This document shows, piece by piece, positions 62,636 to 64,000 of a stretch of DNA of 64,000 nucleotides. Both the position numbers and the translations under genes were made by a program. This DNA is from Pleurocapsa minor HA4230-MV1 (GTDB lineage: Bacteria > Cyanobacteriota > Cyanobacteriia > Cyanobacteriales > Xenococcaceae), in assembly GCA_019359095.1 (NCBI GenBank), contig JAHHHZ010000011.1, forward strand, positions 248,001 through 312,000. The letters are read 5' to 3'. The number at the start of each line of letters is the position of its first letter. Position 1 is the stretch's first letter. Below the pieces are notes generated by a model. It made no database searches and had not been told where the DNA came from. It was given only the letters and a program-made list of their open reading frames with translations.

Positions 62636-64000
62636 ATGGATTTTTCTAGCACTGTAGCCTCTCAGCTTCATGCAGCGACAATTGTACCCGAAGGTATTGT
62701 GACCGTGACGCTCATAGCTGTTCTCATTGGCGATTTAATCTTTGGGCGTAGCTCCTCCCGCTGGTTGCCCTATCTAGCTATCTTCGGATTATTCAATACC
62801 CTTGTAGCTCTCTTTTTTCAATGGAGTAATCCCAATGCGATCGCTTTTTTGGGATCGTTTAATGGAGATAATCTTAGCATTGTCTTTCGGGGCATAGTTG
62901 CCCTCTCGGCACTGGTTACAATTCCCATGTCTATTCGCTATATTCAGCAATCGGGAACATCTTTGGCAGAATTTATTGCCATTATGCTCACCGCTACTCT
63001 AGGAGGTATGTTCCTCTGTGGAGCGAATGAGTTAACGATGGTGTTTATCTCTCTAGAAATGTTGAGTATTTCTTCCTACTTGATGACGGGCTACATGAAG
63101 CGCGATCCCCGTTCTAATGAAGCTGCCCTCAAGTACCTACTAATTGGAGCTTCTAGCTCGGCAATCTTCCTGTATGGCATGTCTTTACTTTATGGTTTGT
63201 CGGGAGGAGAAACAAATCTTAACAGTATCTCCGCTAAGGTCACGGCTGTTAATGGTGTAGAGTCTCTTGGTTTAGCTATCTCTTTGGTATTTATCATTGC
63301 GGGTATTGCCTTTAAGATCTCGGCTGTTCCTTTCCACCAGTGGACACCAGATGTTTACGAAGGTTCTCCCACTCCTGTAGTTGCTTTCCTCTCTGTTGGC
63401 TCAAAAGCTGCGGGTTTTGCCCTGGCAATCCGTCTCTTGACCACTGCCTTTGGTTCACTTACCGAACAGTGGCACTTTATTTTTACCGCCCTAGCAATTC
63501 TCAGTATGGTATTGGGTAACGTAGTAGCCCTCGCCCAAACCAGTATTAAGCGGATGTTGGCTTATTCTTCCATCGCCCAAGCTGGGTTTGTGATGATTGG
63601 TTTAATTGCAGGGACAGATAATGGCTATTCCAGCATGATCTTCTATCTGTTTATTTACTTATTTATGAACTTAGGAGCGTTTAGCTGTATTATTCTCTTC
63701 TCTCTACGTACGGGAACAGATCAAATTAGTGAATACGCGGGCTTATATCAAAAAGATCCCTTGCTTACCCTGTGTTTAAGTATTTGTTTGCTTTCTCTCG
63801 GTGGTATTCCTCCCATGGCTGGCTTCTTCGGCAAAATTTACCTATTTTGGGCAGGTTGGCAAGCTGGACTATATGGACTCGTATTACTTGGCTTAATCAC
63901 CAGTGTCATCTCAATTTACTACTACATTCGAGTGGTCAAAATGATGGTAGTCAAAGAACCCCAAGAAATGTCTGAATCCGTCAAAAACTACCCCAAAATC
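62636..64000 (+). CDS. ndhB: NAD(P)H-quinone oxidoreductase subunit 2 (NdhB), 3' end outside window
   Basis: The frame opens at ATG 62636 ([20 protein letters not shown]) and stays open for 455 codons to the right edge; NdhB is usually about 520 residues. Multiple helices and the conserved segments [40 protein letters not shown] and [19 protein letters not shown] identify the proton-pumping antiporter-like subunit. It is part of the thylakoid NDH-1 complex for cyclic electron flow, respiration and CO2 uptake. Confidence 0.97.
   Translation, partial: MDFSSTVASQLHAATIVPEGIVTVTLIAVLIGDLIFGRSSSRWLPYLAIFGLFNTLVALFFQWSNPNAIAFLGSFNGDNLSIVFRGIVALSALVTIPMSIRYIQQSGTSLAEFIAIMLTATLGGMFLCGANELTMVFISLEMLSISSYLMTGYMKRDPRSNEAALKYLLIGASSSAIFLYGMSLLYGLSGGETNLNSISAKVTAVNGVESLGLAISLVFIIAGIAFKISAVPFHQWTPDVYEGSPTPVVAFLSVGSKAAGFALAIRLLTTAFGSLTEQWHFIFTALAILSMVLGNVVALAQTSIKRMLAYSSIAQAGFVMIGLIAGTDNGYSSMIFYLFIYLFMNLGAFSCIILFSLRTGTDQISEYAGLYQKDPLLTLCLSICLLSLGGIPPMAGFFGKIYLFWAGWQAGLYGLVLLGLITSVISIYYYIRVVKMMVVKEPQEMSESVKNYPKI

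Noticed and set aside
63772-63975. 67-codon plus-strand ORF near the right edge
   Set aside because: It overlaps the ndhB frame in a different phase and is a shadow.

Overview
The window is chromosomal DNA from a cyanobacterium. Genes for NdhB, an NblA-type phycobilisome degradation factor, an Ssl1498/Psb34-like protein, a CurT-like CAAD protein, a fused BgtB-type amino-acid permease and an SLH/OprB-type porin point to this group, as does the density of HIP1 octamers (GCGATCGC). The moderate-to-low GC content and the many heptanucleotide tandem arrays and small palindromic repeats fit a repeat-rich unicellular, colonial or pleurocapsalean lineage; the genus cannot be fixed from the sequence alone. 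No CRISPR array, rRNA, complete insertion sequence or recognisable prophage was seen.

Layout. 1-10 kb: the 3' part of a membrane-anchored protein with 12-13 almost identical 40-residue helical repeats, a decayed Fic-protein fragment, a GH10 xylanase, an SLH porin, divergent bgtB/bgtA amino-acid transport genes and a conserved protein of unknown function. 10-20.4 kb: a small secreted protein, an NhaP-type antiporter, an HtrA-type protease, an SDR, a REC-PAS-histidine kinase, and rpmG-rpsR followed by an RNB exoribonuclease. 20.6-26.3 kb: moeA, then the conserved rplS-tRNA-Trp-secE-nusG-rplK-rplA-rplJ-rplL block, with a probable L10 leader and a clear terminator. 26.4-36.4 kb: a CAAD protein, a tandem QueD-like protein, a CPA2 antiporter with USP domains, an SLC13/RCK_C carrier, two small membrane proteins (one probably Psb35), an ABC exporter and an M16 homologue that lacks the zinc motif. 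37.1-41.2 kb: a compact AT-rich sugar-modification cluster (epimerase, C-methyltransferase, nucleotidylyltransferase, PIG-L deacetylase). 41.3-53.3 kb: murG, a His-rich CobW GTPase, a renalase-like oxidoreductase, a P450, the Ssl1498-like protein, NblA, a degenerate rhodanese, an SPFH protein, thioredoxin-like, VanZ, NmrA-like, SDR, GNAT and alpha/beta hydrolase genes. 53.3-64 kb: a four-helix-bundle gene between inverted heptamer arrays, gcvP and gcvH, an HTH-ATPase, topA, and ndhB running off the right edge.

Most genes are housekeeping or common accessory genes. The least explained material is repetitive: a 120-bp coding repeat with a 372-bp higher-order period and a HIP1 site in every unit; several MITE-like inverted-repeat elements with no transposase; heptamer arrays that often abut stop codons; and short palindromic elements that seem to have been inserted in frame into moeA, the P450 gene and the four-helix-bundle gene. 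Other points of interest are the decayed Fic fragment, the terminator-like hairpin just before gcvP, the M16 homologue without its zinc ligands and the HTH-ATPase in a repeat-rich pocket. No single new multi-gene system could be demonstrated.
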